DNA of 8,529 nucleotides, taken from positions 1 through 8,529 of the forward strand of contig DNLZ01000374.1 of NCBI GenBank assembly GCA_003488325.1, in the 5' to 3' direction. A program made the position numbers and the translations under genes. The notes under the pieces are model-generated. The model saw only the letters and a list, made by a program, of their open reading frames with translations. It was not told the origin of the DNA and searched no databases. The stretch is from Planctomycetaceae bacterium. Lineage in GTDB: Bacteria; Planctomycetota; Planctomycetia; Pirellulales; UBA1268. This document shows positions 7,044 through 8,529 of the stretch, one piece after another; the stretch's first letter is position 1, and every line of letters begins with the position of its first letter.

Positions 7044-7070
7044 GGGCCGGCGCTCAGTGCGCCCCGGCCC
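7044..7070. terminator. GC-rich hairpin between convergent genes, possible bidirectional terminator
   Basis: GGGCCGG (7044-7050) pairs with CCGGCCC (7064-7070), and CGC (7051-7053) with GCG (7059-7061), leaving a 5-base loop and a 2-base bulge. This ten-pair hairpin sits where the MFS gene (plus) and the SAF gene (minus) converge, and its loop overlaps the SAF stop codon at 7054-7056. No U-rich tail follows on either strand, so intrinsic termination is uncertain. Confidence 0.4.
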
Positions 7071-7374
7071 CACCACCGAAGAGCCGGCCATGCTCGAGCG
7101 TGTACGTGGGGAGGTAATCGCTTTTCATGTTGTGCAGATGCACGTGCTCGCCGGGCTCGATGTCCCGCGTCGCCGACCCGATCGACACCCCGTACTTGAG
7201 GATCTTCTCGCCGGTGCCGATCCGGCGGCAGGCCACCTTGTGACCGAGGCCGAGGGTCGATGCGAGCCGCAGCGCTCCCTCGGTCCCGTCGCCCCACTGG
7301 ATCGTATCCCCGGCCTCCCCACGGCGGGCGAGCACGACGATGTTGTCGCTCGGCGAGAGGTGGATCGCGTGCAT
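7054..7374 (-). CDS. SAF-domain protein, small subunit of UxaA/GarD-type dehydratase
   Basis: A 106-residue single-domain protein corresponding to the N-terminal SAF domain of UxaA and GarD, or to stand-alone small subunits of split dehydratases (SuyA is a related example). It opens MHAIHLSPSDNIVVLARR, as family members do, and carries LGLGHKVACRRIGTGEKI (41-58), KYGVSIGSAT (60-69) and the closing block IEPGEHVHLHNMKSDYLPTY (72-91). The GHKVA, KYG and HVHxHN motifs are the family diagnostic. It should assemble with the large subunit encoded at 4369-5583. ATG at 7374 fits the family start; a GTG at 7410 would add 12 unsupported residues, and neither start has a strong ribosome-binding site. 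It lies 78 bases downstream of the sialidase-like gene on the same strand and may share its transcript. It is separated from its presumed partner gene by the oppositely oriented transporter. Confidence 0.88.
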   Translation of the reverse strand: MHAIHLSPSDNIVVLARRGEAGDTIQWGDGTEGALRLASTLGLGHKVACRRIGTGEKILKYGVSIGSATRDIEPGEHVHLHNMKSDYLPTYTLEHGRLFGGGAGAH

Positions 7375-7452
7375 GCGACCATCGTAACGGGACGCCGCGG
7401 GAAGGCCCACCGCGCCGCGCGGCAGGAATGAGGGCCGCCCGCCCCGCCGCCG

Positions 7453-8529
7453 TCACCCCGCCGGTACCGGCCGGCCGTCAAGAAGCCACGCGAGGTTGAA
7501 CGAGACGATCTGCACCGCGGCGTGCGGCCCCTTCGGCCCGCCCTCGAAGATGAGAAAGATGCGGCCCTGGCTGGGCGTGCCGGAGCGTCCGACACCGAGG
7601 CACGAGTAGGCGCCAGGGCCTTCGTAGACCAGTCGCTTCACCGGCCACGTCGCGCCGCCGTCGAAGCTCGCCCAGACGGTGATTTTCTCACGGGCGGTCG
7701 CGATCGAAGCCCCCACCCTGCCCGGCATCACGCCGCCGTCCGTATCGGCATTGCTGTAGAGGAGCACGTCGCGGCCCGCGATCGGCAGCCGGATCATGCC
7801 GCCCATGAGGCCGTAGGACGTCCCACGCGCCCCATCGGGCAGGTCGGGACTGCGGCGGGCGTCGATCCACAGGTCGCCGCCATCGTGGCTCGTGGCCAGA
7901 AACCGGTTGCCGCGGCTCATGTGCTCACGCGAATTGTAGAGGACCGACCCGTCGGAACGCTCCACCAGCGCGGCCTCGCCCGTGCCGAGGACCGGGAAGG
8001 GCTTGCTCACCTGCCACGTCTTCCCCCGGTCGTCGCTCCACACCGCCGTCGAATAGTGGTAGGGCCGCCACTCGACGTCGTTGGAATCCTTCGGCCCCAT
8101 GATGCGGGCGGCGCTCAGCAGCCTGCCGCGGTGCGCTCCGAAGGCCAGCGTGATGCCACACTGCATCGCCGCGACCCCTTCGACACCGGGCACGAGGCCG
8201 AAGCCGTCGGGCCGCACCTCGATGGTCTCACGGGTCCACGTCAACCCGGTGTCACGGCTGCGGTAGAGCCAGCGCCGTGTCGGATTGAAGTAGAGCACCT
8301 CGCCGGTCGTCTCATCGACCAGCGCGTTGCCCTGATTCGCATCGTCGCCGATCGCGATCTCGTCTCCCCACGTCATCCCGCCGTCGCTGCTGCGGCGACA
8401 TGTCCCGCCCCCCGGCGAGCGAAACGCGATCACCGTGCCGTCCGGCGCCGTGAGCACGCCGGCCCAGCCCCCCCGGCCCTCCCAGAGTTGCTGCATGGGC
8501 GTGAGGCGCGGTTCGGCGAGGAAGTCGTC
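7453..8529 (-). CDS. BNR/Asp-box sialidase-like protein (GH33-like), N-terminus missing
   Basis: The frame is open to the right edge, 11 codons beyond the first visible Met at 8496, so the true start and any signal peptide lie outside the window. Numbering from that Met, five Asp boxes of the SxDxGxTW type are seen at 36-43, 80-87, 154-161, 203-210 (degenerate, ending DLW) and 277-284. This marks a six-bladed beta-propeller of the sialidase/neuraminidase superfamily. YEGPGAYSCLGVG (291-303) aligns with the region holding the catalytic Tyr of sialidases (Tyr297 here), and Arg190 in YNSREHMS may be one of the substrate-binding arginines. The C-terminal IFEGGPKGPHAAVQIVSFNLAWL pattern is also family-like. 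No FRIP motif is visible in the part shown. A true sialic-acid hydrolase is therefore unproven; many planctomycete homologues are presumably active on other glycans. It may be co-transcribed with the downstream SAF gene. Confidence 0.85.
   Translation of the reverse strand, partial: DDFLAEPRLTPMQQLWEGRGGWAGVLTAPDGTVIAFRSPGGGTCRRSSDGGMTWGDEIAIGDDANQGNALVDETTGEVLYFNPTRRWLYRSRDTGLTWTRETIEVRPDGFGLVPGVEGVAAMQCGITLAFGAHRGRLLSAARIMGPKDSNDVEWRPYHYSTAVWSDDRGKTWQVSKPFPVLGTGEAALVERSDGSVLYNSREHMSRGNRFLATSHDGGDLWIDARRSPDLPDGARGTSYGLMGGMIRLPIAGRDVLLYSNADTDGGVMPGRVGASIATAREKITVWASFDGGATWPVKRLVYEGPGAYSCLGVGRSGTPSQGRIFLIFEGGPKGPHAAVQIVSFNLAWLLDGRPVPAG

Noticed and set aside
4369..7374. Assignment of the dehydratase pair as sulfolactate sulfo-lyase SuyAB
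   Set aside because: The two-gene split fits, but the large subunit has CGGSDG...ANPA as in UxaA/GarD rather than the CGESD-type block I recall for SuyB.

Overview
The window is a very GC-rich stretch of bacterial chromosome with nine tightly packed protein genes and no RNA gene, CRISPR array or mobile element that I can see. The gene content suggests a planctomycete, probably Pirellulales-like: secreted esterases, a BNR sialidase-like protein, a planctomycete-style RraA-family protein, a CtBP-like 2-hydroxyacid dehydrogenase and a split UxaA/GarD dehydratase. The taxon is inferred from gene style only; no marker gene is present.

Layout. Positions 1-210 (minus) hold the start of an RraA-family gene cut by the left edge. 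After a 149-base divergent spacer, three plus-strand genes follow with short gaps and look like one operon: an NAD-dependent D-2-hydroxyacid dehydrogenase (360-1346), a secreted alpha/beta-hydrolase esterase (1401-2270) and a secreted SGNH esterase (2307-3056). They converge on a minus-strand pair: a membrane acyltransferase-3 gene (4306 to 3128), which lies downstream of the large subunit of a UxaA/GarD-type sugar-acid dehydratase (5583 to 4369). A second 149-base divergent spacer leads to a plus-strand MFS transporter of the anion:cation symporter type (5733-7013). This converges on the SAF-domain small subunit of the same kind of dehydratase (7374 to 7054). The small subunit follows a sialidase-like gene that runs off the right edge (8529 to 7453, minus).

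How it may work together (inference). The secreted esterases and the sialidase-like protein could strip acyl groups and sugars from an acidic glycan, and the MFS protein could import a released sugar acid. The two-part dehydratase would convert an aldonate or aldarate to a 2-keto-3-deoxy acid. The RraA-like protein (a family that includes class II pyruvate aldolases) and the 2-hydroxyacid dehydrogenase could handle the keto-acid products. No kinase, isomerase, KDPG aldolase or regulator is visible, so the pathway is incomplete here and the substrate is unknown. The most notable feature is the split dehydratase, whose two subunit genes lie on the same strand but are separated by an oppositely oriented transporter. 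I found no clear evidence of an entirely new system.
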